Positions 9,112 through 19,895 of a DNA stretch of 64,000 bases are shown here, piece by piece. The position numbers and the translations under genes are program-made. The notes beneath the pieces were generated by a model, which saw nothing but the letters and a program-made list of their open reading frames with translations, did not search any database and was not told the DNA's origin. Source of the stretch: Crocinitomicaceae bacterium (GTDB taxonomy: Bacteria > Bacteroidota > Bacteroidia > Flavobacteriales_D > Crocinitomicaceae). Positions within the stretch are counted from its first letter, which is position 1. Each line of letters starts with the position of its first letter. Location of the stretch: positions 496,001-560,000 of the forward strand of contig JAJTCM010000003.1 in the NCBI GenBank assembly GCA_021325675.1, in the 5' to 3' direction.

Positions 9112-11349
9112 CTACTTCTCCAGGTAAGTCTGCAACGCCGAATCATAAATATCCTTCGCTTCGTGGCAGAAACCGTAATGCTCTTCGTCTACCATGAACT
9201 TGCCTTTGGTTACGTGGCCTAATAGCGTGAAGTTAGTTCCGGATTGCAGCATAAACTCAATAAAATCCTGCTCCTGGTCTTCGGTTACCGTCACCACCAC
9301 CCTGCTCTGCGCTTCTCCGAAAAGAAAAGCGTCTTCGCGGATTTCGGAATCAGTTACGATATCGAAGCCCAAACCTCTCGGGAAGGCCATTTCAGCCAGG
9401 GCAATAAACAAGCCACCGTCAGAGCAATCGTGAGCAGCATTGATTAATTCATTGCGGATCAATCCTTTTACCGTTTGCTGTAGCTCGTACTCTTTTTCAA
9501 GGTCAAAATGAGGCGCCGGTGAAGCCTGGATATTGTGGAAAGAAGCGAGGTATTCGGAAGAAGCGATATCTTCCACGCTGTCGCCCAAAATAAAGATCAG
9601 GTCGCCTTTCTGCTTGAAGTCAAGCGTCATAATCTGGTTTTTGTCTTCTACCACACCGATCATACCGATTGTTGGAGTTGGGAAAACAGGAATTTCAACG
9701 CCGTTGATCACAGACTGGTTGTAGAACGAAACGTTTCCGCCGGTAACCGGGGTTTCGAACTTCAGGCAGGCCCTAGACATTCCTTTGATCGCACCGACAA
9801 ACTGCCAGTAGGATTCCGGGTTGTAAGGGTTTCCGAAGTTGAGACAATTCGTGATTGCGCTTGGCTCACCGCCTGCACAAACGATATTCCGGGCTGCTTC
9901 CGAAACTGCGATTGCCGTTCCGATTTCCGGGTCTGCGTTCACATATCGGGAATTACAGTCAACTGTCATTGCCAGCGCCCTGTTCGATCCTTTAATATTT
10001 ACGATCCCTGCATCAGCAGGCCTGTTTGTTGTCATTGTTTTTGTTCCTACCATGGAGTCGTATTGTTCATAGACCCATTTTTTGGAAGCAATATTCGGGT
10101 GCTGCAGTAAAAACAGCGCCACTTCTTTCAAATCCTCCGGCTGCTGCACGGAATTGATATCGAATTTTTTGTATTCCTGGTAATAAGCAGGCTCTTTGTA
10201 TTCACGCTGGTATTGCGGCGCACCTCCACCCAAAACGAGGGATTCTGCAGGAACATCACCAACAATTTCACCGTCCATGAAATAACGTACGCGGCCTGTG
10301 TCCGTTACGACACCGATTTCTTCAGCATGCAGGTCCCACTTGTCGAAAATCGCTTTCACAACAGATTCTTCGCCTTTTTTCACCACTACAAGCATACGCT
10401 CCTGGGATTCGGAAAGCAAAATTTCGTATGGCAGCATGTTTTCCTGTCTCGTCGGTACGCGGTCAAGGTGGATATCCATTCCGACACCGCCACCGGCGCT
10501 CATTTCACAGGTTGAGCAAGTGATCCCTGCCGCTCCCATGTCCTGCATTCCGACAATCGCGTTTGTTTCGGATAATTCCATCGTTGCCTCCAACAGCAAT
10601 TTTTCCTGGAACGGATCGCCCACCTGAACGGACGGTAAATCGTTTGCCGAATCTTCGGTCATATCTTTGGAAGCAAATGCCGCACCTGCAATCCCGTCTT
10701 TACCTGTAGCAGAACCTACAATGTAAACCGGGTTGCCCGGGCCTTTCGCTTTCGCGGAAATAACCTTTTTAGTATCTATAATCCCGGCTGAGAACGCATT
10801 CACCAGCGGGTTTTGGTTGTAAGATTTATCAAAAAACACTTCACCGCCTACGATCGGAATCCCGAAAGCATTTCCGTAGTCGCCAATGCCTTTTACGACG
10901 CCTTTCACGAGCCATTTGGTGCGGTCTTGCGTAATATCGCCGAAACGCAGGGAATTCAGCTGCGCTACCGGACGTGCGCCCATTGTGAAAATATCGCGGT
11001 TAATCCCCCCAACACCGGTGGCAGCACCCTGATAAGGCTCCAGCGCACTCGGGTGATTGTGTGACTCAATTTTGAAAACACAGCCGATCCCGTCGCCCAA
11101 ATCCACCAAACCGGCGTTTTCTTCACCTGCTTTCACGAGCATGTGCGGCCCGTCCTTCGGTAATTGCTTCAACCAGTAAATGGAGTTTTTGTACGAACAG
11201 TGCTCAGACCACATAACGGAGTAAACACTTGTTTCAGTGAAATTCGGTGTCCGGCCGAGGATTGCTTTTATCATCTCAAATTCATCGGCGCGTAAGCCTA
11301 ATTCCAATGCCTGTTCGAGTGTTGCTTCTTGATGCAGCGTGCTTTCCAT
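9112..11349 (-). CDS. purL: Phosphoribosylformylglycinamidine synthase subunit PurL
   Basis: [58 protein letters not shown]; start trimmed to MESTLHQ. Confidence 0.96.
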   Translation of the reverse strand: MESTLHQEATLEQALELGLRADEFEMIKAILGRTPNFTETSVYSVMWSEHCSYKNSIYWLKQLPKDGPHMLVKAGEENAGLVDLGDGIGCVFKIESHNHPSALEPYQGAATGVGGINRDIFTMGARPVAQLNSLRFGDITQDRTKWLVKGVVKGIGDYGNAFGIPIVGGEVFFDKSYNQNPLVNAFSAGIIDTKKVISAKAKGPGNPVYIVGSATGKDGIAGAAFASKDMTEDSANDLPSVQVGDPFQEKLLLEATMELSETNAIVGMQDMGAAGITCSTCEMSAGGGVGMDIHLDRVPTRQENMLPYEILLSESQERMLVVVKKGEESVVKAIFDKWDLHAEEIGVVTDTGRVRYFMDGEIVGDVPAESLVLGGGAPQYQREYKEPAYYQEYKKFDINSVQQPEDLKEVALFLLQHPNIASKKWVYEQYDSMVGTKTMTTNRPADAGIVNIKGSNRALAMTVDCNSRYVNADPEIGTAIAVSEAARNIVCAGGEPSAITNCLNFGNPYNPESYWQFVGAIKGMSRACLKFETPVTGGNVSFYNQSVINGVEIPVFPTPTIGMIGVVEDKNQIMTLDFKQKGDLIFILGDSVEDIASSEYLASFHNIQASPAPHFDLEKEYELQQTVKGLIRNELINAAHDCSDGGLFIALAEMAFPRGLGFDIVTDSEIREDAFLFGEAQSRVVVTVTEDQEQDFIEFMLQSGTNFTLLGHVTKGKFMVDEEHYGFCHEAKDIYDSALQTYLEK

Positions 11350-11499
11350 GAAATATTTTTTTGGCAAAAATAGAGATTCTAATCGGTTTAGGCTTACAAA
11401 ATATGGATAATATTTGCGAATTGTTAATTAAATTTTGATTTCCGCACAGGTATAAAAATTCAAAGCATTACCTTTGGGAAAAAGTTACTCAAAAAGCGA

Positions 11500-12243
11500 A
11501 TGAAAGGATATAACCGGATTAAAAAAATGGCGCTGCGCCTTGTGCCCAAATCATTTTTAATTCGCAATGAAGCCTTTTTCCGTTCGATGCTGTCTGTTTT
11601 TTACCGGGGAACGAACTTCCAGTGCAATATCTGTGAAGCCAGGTTGAAATCCTTTGTTGAAAACGAAAACCGCAGCTGCCCGATGTGCGGAAGTATCGCC
11701 CGGGAACGCCGTTTGTGGGAAATCCTCAATCGCGATTACCTTCAACAGGCGACTTCCATCCTCGATTTTTCCCCTTCACGGGCAACGTACCGCAAATTAA
11801 AAGCCCGCTTCGGGAACCAGTACACCGGAACGGACCTTTCAGGCGATTTTCTTTCCGACCAGGCGTATGATATCACGAAAATTGAATGTGCCGCCGAAAG
11901 CTTTGACCTGATTTTGTGCTACCATATTCTCGAGCATATCGAAGACGACCGCCAGGCCATGCATGAATTGTACCGGATCCTGCAAAAAAACGGGACTTGT
12001 CTCATCCAGACGCCATTTAAGGAAGGTGAAATATATGAAGATTACACGATCCGCAAACCTGAAGAACGCCTGCTTGCTTTTGGCCAGGACGACCATGTTC
12101 GCGTTTACAGCCTGAACGGTCTCAAATCCCGTTTGGAAGAAAGCGGCTTTACCTGTGAAGTGCTCCATTTTGAGGAAAACTCCCCGCAGGAAAGCTACAA
12201 CGGGTTAAAAGAAGAGGAATACATTTTAATCTGTAAAAAATGA
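11500..12243 (+). CDS. Class I SAM-dependent methyltransferase with N-terminal zinc-ribbon-like Cys motif
   Basis: CNICEARLKSFVENENRSCPMCGSIARERRLWE; LDFSPS...FDLILCYHILEHIEDDRQAMHELYRIL. Confidence 0.82.
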   Translation: MKGYNRIKKMALRLVPKSFLIRNEAFFRSMLSVFYRGTNFQCNICEARLKSFVENENRSCPMCGSIARERRLWEILNRDYLQQATSILDFSPSRATYRKLKARFGNQYTGTDLSGDFLSDQAYDITKIECAAESFDLILCYHILEHIEDDRQAMHELYRILQKNGTCLIQTPFKEGEIYEDYTIRKPEERLLAFGQDDHVRVYSLNGLKSRLEESGFTCEVLHFEENSPQESYNGLKEEEYILICKK

Positions 12244-13745
12244 CTTTTCCCGACCTCTATGCCCTCCTTTTATTCCTCGGTGTGTGTTTTGCACTCGGTT
12301 ATTTCCGTGTTTTCAGGGTAGAAGGATTGGGTAAGTGGGATTTATCCTTTGCTTTTGCCCTAAAAGGCCTTGCTTCCTTATTTTTCATATACATCTACAC
12401 GTATTATTACGGCGTTGGCTTCCTTTATTTCGATTCCGGGTTTTACATCAACGACGCTAAGATCCTGAACCAGGTCATTTACAAATCGCCGCTGGATTAT
12501 TTCAAGCTCCTGACAGGGATCGGTGAAACAAACGAGCTGATCCGGCAACATCTTTCCCTGACTGAAAAATGGTCCAGGCCATACAGTTTACTGACCGACG
12601 ACGCGAAAAATGTAACCCGGATCAGCAGTATCATCCATTTCTTTTCTTTCAATTCAATTTACGTTCATTTCATCGTATTCAATCTGTTTGCTTTGAGCGG
12701 AATGAAAAACATTTATGTCTTTTTCCGGAAATACATCACTGTCAACGACCGGATTTTCTTCTTCGCACTGATCCTTCTGCCTTCGCTTTTGTTCTGGAGC
12801 AGCGGTGTACTCAAGGAACCTATGCTGATTTTTTCCATCGGCCTGTTCTTAAAATCCCTCCGGATCAGCAATGAGCGGAAAATTCTGAAGCTATTTTTGC
12901 TTGTGATTTCGTTAATCCTGATGCTGAATTTCAAAACGTATGTGTTGCTTGCCTGCATTATTCCTTTCATATTTGTCATTATTTCCACGCTTATATTTGG
13001 AAAAAAACCGCTTTGGGTGGGCTTGGTGACCGTTTTTGCTTTCCTGGTAATCTGTCTTGTTTCCCTGCCAAAGCAGCGGCAAAAAATCGTAGATTATATT
13101 TCCCTCAAACAATTTGATTTCAACAACATCAGTATGGGCGGAATTTATTTCCTGCAGGAAAACCAGCCGTATGCCTACAATATCCAGCCTGACGATTACA
13201 ACAACCTGGAAATGGAGGGCGATTCCCTGAAGATCATCCACCGCACGAAAGCGTACATTTTTCACCGGACGGAAAAAAACGGCCTCCGGAAAATTTACCT
13301 CGAAGCCGATACAACCAAAAAAATCCCGGTACTTGGTGTTTACCACCGTTCCAATTCCTACATCGAAACGACCCTGATCTTTTCTTCTTTCCGGCAAATG
13401 ATGTTCAACATCCCGGAAGCGCTGGTCAATTGTCTTTTCCGGCCTTTCTGGAACGACCCCAGCCCAAAATTCAAGTTCATCACGATTTTGGAGACCTGGC
13501 TTCTCTTCGGGTTCCTCGCTTTTGCACTTTTTAAGCGTAAAAAACTGACGCGCATGGAAAAGATCGTGATCGTTGCCCTGATCCTGTTTGCGATCAACCT
13601 CAGCTTAATTATTGGCTGGGCAACCCCGGTTTTAGGCGCAATCGTACGCTACCGCACGCCCGTCTATCTTGGCATTTTAATTATCGCATTTATTTTGCTT
13701 CAACCTTCATCAGATTTATGGAAAAAGAAAACAGATATATCCTGA
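12240..13745 (+). CDS. Polytopic membrane protein, unknown function
   Basis: 501 aa with many hydrophobic segments; overlaps the methyltransferase stop by 4 nt and the SDR start by 28 nt. Confidence 0.75.
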   Translation: MTFPDLYALLLFLGVCFALGYFRVFRVEGLGKWDLSFAFALKGLASLFFIYIYTYYYGVGFLYFDSGFYINDAKILNQVIYKSPLDYFKLLTGIGETNELIRQHLSLTEKWSRPYSLLTDDAKNVTRISSIIHFFSFNSIYVHFIVFNLFALSGMKNIYVFFRKYITVNDRIFFFALILLPSLLFWSSGVLKEPMLIFSIGLFLKSLRISNERKILKLFLLVISLILMLNFKTYVLLACIIPFIFVIISTLIFGKKPLWVGLVTVFAFLVICLVSLPKQRQKIVDYISLKQFDFNNISMGGIYFLQENQPYAYNIQPDDYNNLEMEGDSLKIIHRTKAYIFHRTEKNGLRKIYLEADTTKKIPVLGVYHRSNSYIETTLIFSSFRQMMFNIPEALVNCLFRPFWNDPSPKFKFITILETWLLFGFLAFALFKRKKLTRMEKIVIVALILFAINLSLIIGWATPVLGAIVRYRTPVYLGILIIAFILLQPSSDLWKKKTDIS

Positions 13746-14500
13746 TTTCCGGGGCGACATCCGGCTTTGGTTATTATACGGCACGCATTTTTGCCCAAAA
13801 CGGCTGGAACCTGGTTTTAACCGGCCGCCGAAATGACCGCCTGGAAGAAGCCAAACGGGAGCTCAGCTCAACATACAGCTGCGAAATTGAAACACTTTGT
13901 TTTGACGTTCGCAACAATGAGGAAGTAGAGCGCAGTATCGCTTCCCTGCCGCAGGAAATCCTGCAGAATATCCGCATTCTTGTGAATAATGCCGGTTTGG
14001 CGCTCGGCCGGAATTCTATTGATAACGGTGATATCAACGATTGGGAACAAATGATCGATACCAACCTGAAAGGCCTGCTCTACCTGAGCCGGCAGATCAT
14101 CCCGCTTTTCAAGGCAAATAAAGCCGGGCATATCGTTAACATTTCCAGTATTGCCGGCAAAGAAGTTTACCCCGACGGAAACGTTTACTGCGCCAGCAAA
14201 CACGGCGTGGACGCTTTATCGAAGGCCATGCGTATGGATTTACTTCCTTACAACATCAAGGTAACCAATATCGCTCCCGGGGCGGCTAATACTGAATTTT
14301 CGCTCGTTCGCTTCAAGGGCAGCCAGGAAACGGCAGATGCGGTGTACAACGGTTTTGAGCCGCTTGTAGCACAGGATATTGCAGAAACCATTTATTTCGC
14401 CTGTACCCGCCCGGCACATGTCGTGATTAACGACCTGACAATCATGCCCGCTGCCCAGGCTTCAGCTACTGTATTCCATAAAATCAAGAATAACAAATAA
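13718..14500 (+). CDS. SDR family NAD(P)-dependent oxidoreductase (YdfG-like)
   Basis: ISGATSGFGYYTARIFAQNGWNLVLTGRR, ILVNNAGLALG, YCASKHGVDALSKAMRMDL. Confidence 0.9.
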   Translation: MEKENRYILISGATSGFGYYTARIFAQNGWNLVLTGRRNDRLEEAKRELSSTYSCEIETLCFDVRNNEEVERSIASLPQEILQNIRILVNNAGLALGRNSIDNGDINDWEQMIDTNLKGLLYLSRQIIPLFKANKAGHIVNISSIAGKEVYPDGNVYCASKHGVDALSKAMRMDLLPYNIKVTNIAPGAANTEFSLVRFKGSQETADAVYNGFEPLVAQDIAETIYFACTRPAHVVINDLTIMPAAQASATVFHKIKNNK

Positions 14501-14510
14501 ACAAATTTAT

Positions 14511-14641
14511 ACCACATAAAAACATAAGTTTAATGAATAAGGTTATCAAAGATGCTCATATACTTAATCTGCTAGCGGACTGAATCTTATGCGGCCTATT
14601 TTCTATGTTTGTTAACTTTATCCCTTATGTATCTATGTGAT
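14511..14641. repeat. Intergenic element with imperfect terminal inverted repeats (CCACATA..CATAAG family)
   Basis: Left ACCACATAAAAACATAAG (14511-14528) pairs with right CTTATGTATCTATGTGAT (14624-14641), 15 of 18 matches. Confidence 0.6.
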
Positions 14642-14686
14642 TAAAAAAACAACTTGTGAAGCATCATTAATCTTACAAAAAAACAC

Positions 14687-16312
14687 ATGAAAAAACTTAT
14701 TTTTCTCTTTCTTGGAGCGTTCTTTTTGCAAGCCTGCATGAAAGGCCAGCGCGTTGACCTTGTTGTGCACAATGCTAAAATCCATACGGTGGATGAAAAT
14801 TACAACGTTCACGAAGCGATGGCGATCAAAGACGGTGAAATTGTTGAGGTGGGACCGGAACGCCAGATCCTGAACAAGTATGCCTATGATGAGGAAATTG
14901 ACGCCAACGGAAAAGATGTATATCCCGGTTTTACGGATGCACATGGACATATCCTGAGCCTGATCGACCAGCGTTTGAACCTCGATCTTTCGGGATCTAA
15001 ATCTTTCGGGGAAGTCATTTTTAAGCTGGAAAAATACGCTTCCGGCCAAAAACGCAAATTTATCGTCGGGCGCGGCTGGGACCAGGCAGTTTGGGGAACG
15101 AAAGAATTCCCGGACAACGAAAAAATCAATGCCCTTTTCCCGGATATCCCGGTTTTGCTGATCCGCGTCGATGGCCATGCAGCGTTGATCAATGATTGCC
15201 TGTACAAAAAAGCTAAGCTGGAAGGAAAAAATATCGAAGGCGGAAAAATACTGCTAAAAAACGGAAAACCTACCGGGATTATCCTTGACAACACGATCAC
15301 GGAAATCAGTAAACTGATCCCTCCGTTTACAAATCAGGAAAGACAAAAAGCTTTTCTCGAAATCCAGGAAGAATTGTTTCAATACGGGATCACAAGCGTG
15401 CACGAAGCCGGGATTGAGTTCAAAGACATTGCATTTTTTCAGTCGATGAACAAAAGCAAGCAGCTGAAATTACAGTTGAACGCAATGCTTTACCCGAGCA
15501 AGGAAAACATTGATTTTGCACAAAAAAATGGCGTTTATCACGAAAACAACCTGCTGATCCGCAGCTTTAAAGTGGTAGGTGACGGTTCACTCGGATCGCG
15601 CGGCGCATGCCTGAAACATCCGTATCACGACGATCCGCTGACACATGGTTTTTTAACGACGCCGGTGACCGAAATGCGCAAAGTGGCGGATGTTTGCCGG
15701 AAAACGGGTTACCAGATGAATACGCACGCCATCGGGGATTCTACGAACAAAGTGGTGATCGACCTGATTGCCGAAATGTATGCTTTCAAAAAAGACCACC
15801 GCTGGCGGATTGAGCACGCGCAGGTCCTGGATCCGGCGGATATTAAAAAAATGGGGGATTATGCCGTTTTTCCATCAGTTCAGCCAACGCATGCCGTGAG
15901 TGACCAGCGCTGGGCTGAAGACCGGCTTGGAAAAGAGCGTTTGAAAGGCGCTTACGCTTACCAGAGTATTTTGAACACAACAGGAATTTTTGCGCTGGGA
16001 ACTGATTTCCCGGTGGAGTCTTTCGATCCTTTTGCGACGATCCATGCGGCTGTGAAACGCAAAAACAAAGAAAATTTTCCTTCCTCCGGTTTCCTGGCTT
16101 CAGAAGCTGTTTCCCTTGAAAACTGTATCCGCGGAATGACCATCTGGCCGGCCTTTGCCTGTTTCCGGGAAAAAAGCACCGGTTCACTGGAGAAAGGTAA
16201 AGAAGCGACTTTCATTATCCTGGATTATCCGCTTACAGTTTCCGGAAATTTCAAGGAAAACTTTGCTTACATGACGTATATAAAAGGAAAAAAGGTTTAT
16301 TCAGCTGAATAA
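14687..16312 (+). CDS. Amidohydrolase (YtcJ-like), predicted lipoprotein
   Basis: FLGAFFLQAC lipobox; YPGFTDAHGHI; WRIEHAQVLDPADI; FALGTDFPVESFDPFATIHAAVKR. Confidence 0.9.
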   Translation: MKKLIFLFLGAFFLQACMKGQRVDLVVHNAKIHTVDENYNVHEAMAIKDGEIVEVGPERQILNKYAYDEEIDANGKDVYPGFTDAHGHILSLIDQRLNLDLSGSKSFGEVIFKLEKYASGQKRKFIVGRGWDQAVWGTKEFPDNEKINALFPDIPVLLIRVDGHAALINDCLYKKAKLEGKNIEGGKILLKNGKPTGIILDNTITEISKLIPPFTNQERQKAFLEIQEELFQYGITSVHEAGIEFKDIAFFQSMNKSKQLKLQLNAMLYPSKENIDFAQKNGVYHENNLLIRSFKVVGDGSLGSRGACLKHPYHDDPLTHGFLTTPVTEMRKVADVCRKTGYQMNTHAIGDSTNKVVIDLIAEMYAFKKDHRWRIEHAQVLDPADIKKMGDYAVFPSVQPTHAVSDQRWAEDRLGKERLKGAYAYQSILNTTGIFALGTDFPVESFDPFATIHAAVKRKNKENFPSSGFLASEAVSLENCIRGMTIWPAFACFREKSTGSLEKGKEATFIILDYPLTVSGNFKENFAYMTYIKGKKVYSAE

Positions 16313-16553
16313 ACCTTCCAAATCAAAACATACCTTTGTCGTTTAAAAACCAGATAAATTACGACCTAAGCATTTCGTCATTCCAGTTAAAATTCATCAA
16401 AAAAGCTGCAAGACATTCTTTAATGGATTTTAACTACATCTTTATAAACTCAAATTTCAGCTAAAAGTTACTTTGCTTTTCCCGGAAATGAATATTTGAG
16501 TATTTCTGACGAATATAACTCCCTGCTAAATGAATAATTCATCCGCAAAAAAA

Positions 16554-18812
16554 TCATTTTATTTCTCCTGTCAGTACGAGCCGCAAGGGATCAGAGCTGC
16601 CCTTCACATGGACATAAACTGACTTCACCAGTTTTCCGGTGTAGCCTGCCGCGTTGAGTGTCACTTTCACCGTTCCTTTTTCTCCCTGATCAAAATGCAT
16701 GTCAGATATTTCGGCGGTGTTGCAGTCGCAGGGAATTTCGAGCTTTTCAATGTCAAGGGGCGTTTTCCCGGAATTCTGAATTTCAAATATAAGCTCGTAT
16801 TTCTTCGCAGGGTCAATTTTCCCTAAATCTTTCAGCTGTTCCGTAACCGTCAGGTAATTCACAGAATCACGGTTGAGAAAAGAAACGCTCTGGATCTCAA
16901 TTTTCCGTTCGAGGGCCGCCACCCGGGAATAAATCGAGTTTTTGAGGTCGTTCGGGTTATCGCTGATCGTTTTGTCTGCCGTATATTCCCCGAAAGGAAC
17001 TTCCTGGATCTGCAAACGTGTGCCGCTTGGATGCGTACCGTCGAGATACGGCTTGAATTTCCCTTTATCGTAGCGCGCCAGGTAATTCGCCAGGGAAGCA
17101 ATCCTGCGCTTGGTAAGGTTGACGTTGTATTCGCTTTTCGCCAGCGGGCTCGCAAAACCTTTGACCGTCAGTACAATTGAATGGCCCTTCTCCAACTCCC
17201 CGAACAATAAATCCCGGAAAATTTCCAGCTCTTTGACGCCCTGCTCAACATATTCGGTAAAGAAGCTTTCGATATCTTCCTGCGCGTCTTCCGCTTTTTG
17301 GCCATTCAAGCCTTTGGAATATTCCTTTTTATATTGCGGGATCATTCCCATATAATCTTCGTAGCTGGCAATGTAATTGACATTCGTTGTCGTATCCTTG
17401 GATTTCGGATTGGGAATATCGTTGTGAAAATAAAGCGTAACCGGCAACTTTTTGTTGAGCTCCTCGAAGGTCATTTTAATTTGTTCCACAACAGCTACCG
17501 GGGTGGTATCCTGCACAGGCTCCGGAATCGTGTAGCTGAAAATATCCGTACAGCAAGTCGGGTTGCTGGTATAATTCACGCCCAGCCTGTTCGTGGAGAA
17601 ATAAGAAGTGTCACGGTGAATGAAATAATAGAGATCGTTCGCCGGGCTGTTTACCGGTAAGCCCAGGTTTTCCGGCTTCTGGAAACGGTCATTTTCAAAA
17701 TCTGATGAGAAAATATCGTAACCTCCAAATCCGTAGTGCCACGACGACGAGAAGTACAGCTTTTTGTCAATAGAATCGTAAAAAGGGCTGAGCTCGTTAT
17801 CCGGGGAATTGATCGCCTCTACCGGCAAAGGCTTCGAAAACTGCGTGCCATCCGTGATGTAGGAATAAAATACATCGAGCCCTCCTTTGGTCCCAACCCT
17901 GTCCGAAGCAAAAAACAGGACTTCGTGCTTGTCGAATTTCGCAATGAAGGGCATTGTTGTGTTGGCGTCTTCTTCGTTGATAATTTCCCCGAGCGTATCA
18001 ATGGAGCGCATATTCCCGTTGACGTACCAGGCCACCATGATTTTGCAGTGCATGCCTTCCTCCTTTTCGGTACACAAACTATAGTAAAAACGTTTTTTAT
18101 CCAGCGAAAAAGTACCGTTGCCCAAATGAAACTTCCCGGTGTACAAATCCTGCTGTTTTTCTTCCTTTCCTTCAAAAGACCGGTCAATTTTGTAAATCGC
18201 ATTTTTGTAATCGACGGAATAAATCTCATCAGCCAGGTTGGACGAATCGCCGCGCAGTGAAGAGAAGAAAAAGCGGTTGTCGAAAAAGCTGTGACCAAAC
18301 TCCGAATCGACCGTATTCACTGTTCCAGGGAGCGGGTTTATTTGAAAATCTGCCGTGTCGCGCAATGCTTTTTTGGCCCAGAGACAGGCTTCTATCTCTT
18401 GCTTGGATTTCAGGTAAAGATACCCGCTTTTTTCTTTGGCATATTTCTTTTTGGCAGTCTTGAAAGTCTCAATCGCATCCTCGTATTTTCCGTTGTATTT
18501 TTGCATTTCACCGAGGTAAAACAAGCTCCTGAAATAGAGTGCGGTTTCTTCTTTGTCGTATACTTTCTGATAAATTTCTTCGGCTTTGCGGTAATCTTTA
18601 TACAAACGCAGGCATTCGGCGTATTCCCACAAAACACTCACGGATTCGGGGTCGAGCGCGAGGGCTTTTTCGTAATAATCTATGGCCGCAATGTAATCCC
18701 CTTTCGCTTTCTGGTTTTGGGCAAAAGCAATATAGTCTTCCCTGGTTCCCTGTTGTGCAGCGAGATGGAAGGAAAACAACACAAATAATATCTTCAAATA
18801 AATTCGGGGCAT
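16554..18812 (-). CDS. TPR / PD40 beta-propeller / OmpA-family protein with DUF1573-like C-terminus
   Basis: N-terminal TPRs; ASDRVGTKGGLDVFYS, SSWHYGFGGYDIFSSDF; OmpA-like VKGFASPLAKSEYNVNLTKRRIASLANYL; C-term FEIQNSGKTPLDIEKLEIPCDCNTAEI...GTVKVTLNAAGYTGKLVKSVYVHV. Confidence 0.85.
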   Translation of the reverse strand: MPRIYLKILFVLFSFHLAAQQGTREDYIAFAQNQKAKGDYIAAIDYYEKALALDPESVSVLWEYAECLRLYKDYRKAEEIYQKVYDKEETALYFRSLFYLGEMQKYNGKYEDAIETFKTAKKKYAKEKSGYLYLKSKQEIEACLWAKKALRDTADFQINPLPGTVNTVDSEFGHSFFDNRFFFSSLRGDSSNLADEIYSVDYKNAIYKIDRSFEGKEEKQQDLYTGKFHLGNGTFSLDKKRFYYSLCTEKEEGMHCKIMVAWYVNGNMRSIDTLGEIINEEDANTTMPFIAKFDKHEVLFFASDRVGTKGGLDVFYSYITDGTQFSKPLPVEAINSPDNELSPFYDSIDKKLYFSSSWHYGFGGYDIFSSDFENDRFQKPENLGLPVNSPANDLYYFIHRDTSYFSTNRLGVNYTSNPTCCTDIFSYTIPEPVQDTTPVAVVEQIKMTFEELNKKLPVTLYFHNDIPNPKSKDTTTNVNYIASYEDYMGMIPQYKKEYSKGLNGQKAEDAQEDIESFFTEYVEQGVKELEIFRDLLFGELEKGHSIVLTVKGFASPLAKSEYNVNLTKRRIASLANYLARYDKGKFKPYLDGTHPSGTRLQIQEVPFGEYTADKTISDNPNDLKNSIYSRVAALERKIEIQSVSFLNRDSVNYLTVTEQLKDLGKIDPAKKYELIFEIQNSGKTPLDIEKLEIPCDCNTAEISDMHFDQGEKGTVKVTLNAAGYTGKLVKSVYVHVKGSSDPLRLVLTGEIK

Positions 18813-19804
18813 ATCCGGTGTTGAATTTGTTTGGGTTTAAAGCGATTAATAACGTATCGGGTTACAAGCTCAAATCCGCCTCTATTCCCGCTGGCAGGCG
18901 TCAGGGTAGAAATATTCACGTCGTAGCTCAGGCCAAAATACCAGGTGTTGTAATCCAGCCCAAGGTTGAGATAAAAAGCATCACTGGTCCTGAAAAACAC
19001 GCCGCCATAAACTGCCTTGTAGCTCTTTTCCTCGCTTTTGAGCGTATACTTCACCCGGCTGCCAACGATTATTTCAGTGTATGAGCCTTGTTTCTGGAAC
19101 AGTACCGACGGCAAAAGGCCCAGCTTGTCTTTCAGCTTCAGGTCGAAATTGAAGAAGAAGCATAAACGCAGGTCGCGCTTCACTTTATCACCGTAAAATC
19201 CCTGGTTCGGCTGATTGATATTGAAAGCCGACAAACCGGTTTCCAGGCTTTTTTTACGATCAAAGCGATGGCGGTACTTCGCGCCGAAACCCAAACTAAG
19301 GTTGGTACGCTTCTCCGTAACCAATTCCTCCGTTACCGGCAGGTTGGGATCAAAATTCACCCCGTTGTACTGCTCATCGAAATAAAAATTAGGAAACGTG
19401 AAATTACGGTGGTTCAATGCGATTTGCGCACCGAATGAAAGCACATCTGAGCTGTCGCGGTTAAGAATTTTCGTATAAGATGGCGCTGCCTGCATTTCCA
19501 GCGTTTTGAATTTTCCGTCACCGCTCACATCGTTCAGCACAAGAAACCCAAGCCCAAACTGCGGCTTATCCCTCAAACGTGTATCGTAAGAAAAGGAAAA
19601 GGTTTGAAAAGCTTTCGTAACGCTCCGCCACTGATCGCGGTACTGCAAATGAAAACGGGAAGTTCCTTTGAAATTGCCTGCACTCGCCGGGTTTAAAAAT
19701 ACGGGATTGTCGAAAAACTGCGACCAATGCACATCCTGGGCAAAAGTCAATCCACCGGAAAACAAGACCGAAACAAGTAGTATATTTTTCAACGTCGCAA
19801 GCAT
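18794..19804 (-). CDS. PorP/SprF family type IX secretion system membrane protein
   Basis: AQDVHWSQFFDNPVFLNPASAGNFKGTSRFHLQYRDQW is typical of the PorP/SprF N-terminus. Confidence 0.92.
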   Translation of the reverse strand: MLATLKNILLVSVLFSGGLTFAQDVHWSQFFDNPVFLNPASAGNFKGTSRFHLQYRDQWRSVTKAFQTFSFSYDTRLRDKPQFGLGFLVLNDVSGDGKFKTLEMQAAPSYTKILNRDSSDVLSFGAQIALNHRNFTFPNFYFDEQYNGVNFDPNLPVTEELVTEKRTNLSLGFGAKYRHRFDRKKSLETGLSAFNINQPNQGFYGDKVKRDLRLCFFFNFDLKLKDKLGLLPSVLFQKQGSYTEIIVGSRVKYTLKSEEKSYKAVYGGVFFRTSDAFYLNLGLDYNTWYFGLSYDVNISTLTPASGNRGGFELVTRYVINRFKPKQIQHRICPEFI

Positions 19805-19895
19805 GCGCTGATGAAATTACATATTATTTTTGAATGTTGAATTATGAATGTAGAATTATGAATGTTTCAGATCAACACTCATCGTTCATCATTCA

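Noticed and set aside
9535-10110. 191-aa plus-strand ORF antisense to purL
   Set aside because: Lies fully inside the strongly supported purL gene; no recognisable domain; an antisense open frame by codon composition.
14633-15178. 181-aa minus-strand ORF antisense to the amidohydrolase
   Set aside because: Overlaps a confident gene and part of the repeat-like spacer; no homology seen.
17736-18260. 174-aa plus-strand ORF antisense to the OmpA/PD40 gene
   Set aside because: Entirely antisense to a convincing multidomain gene; translation looks like mirror noise.
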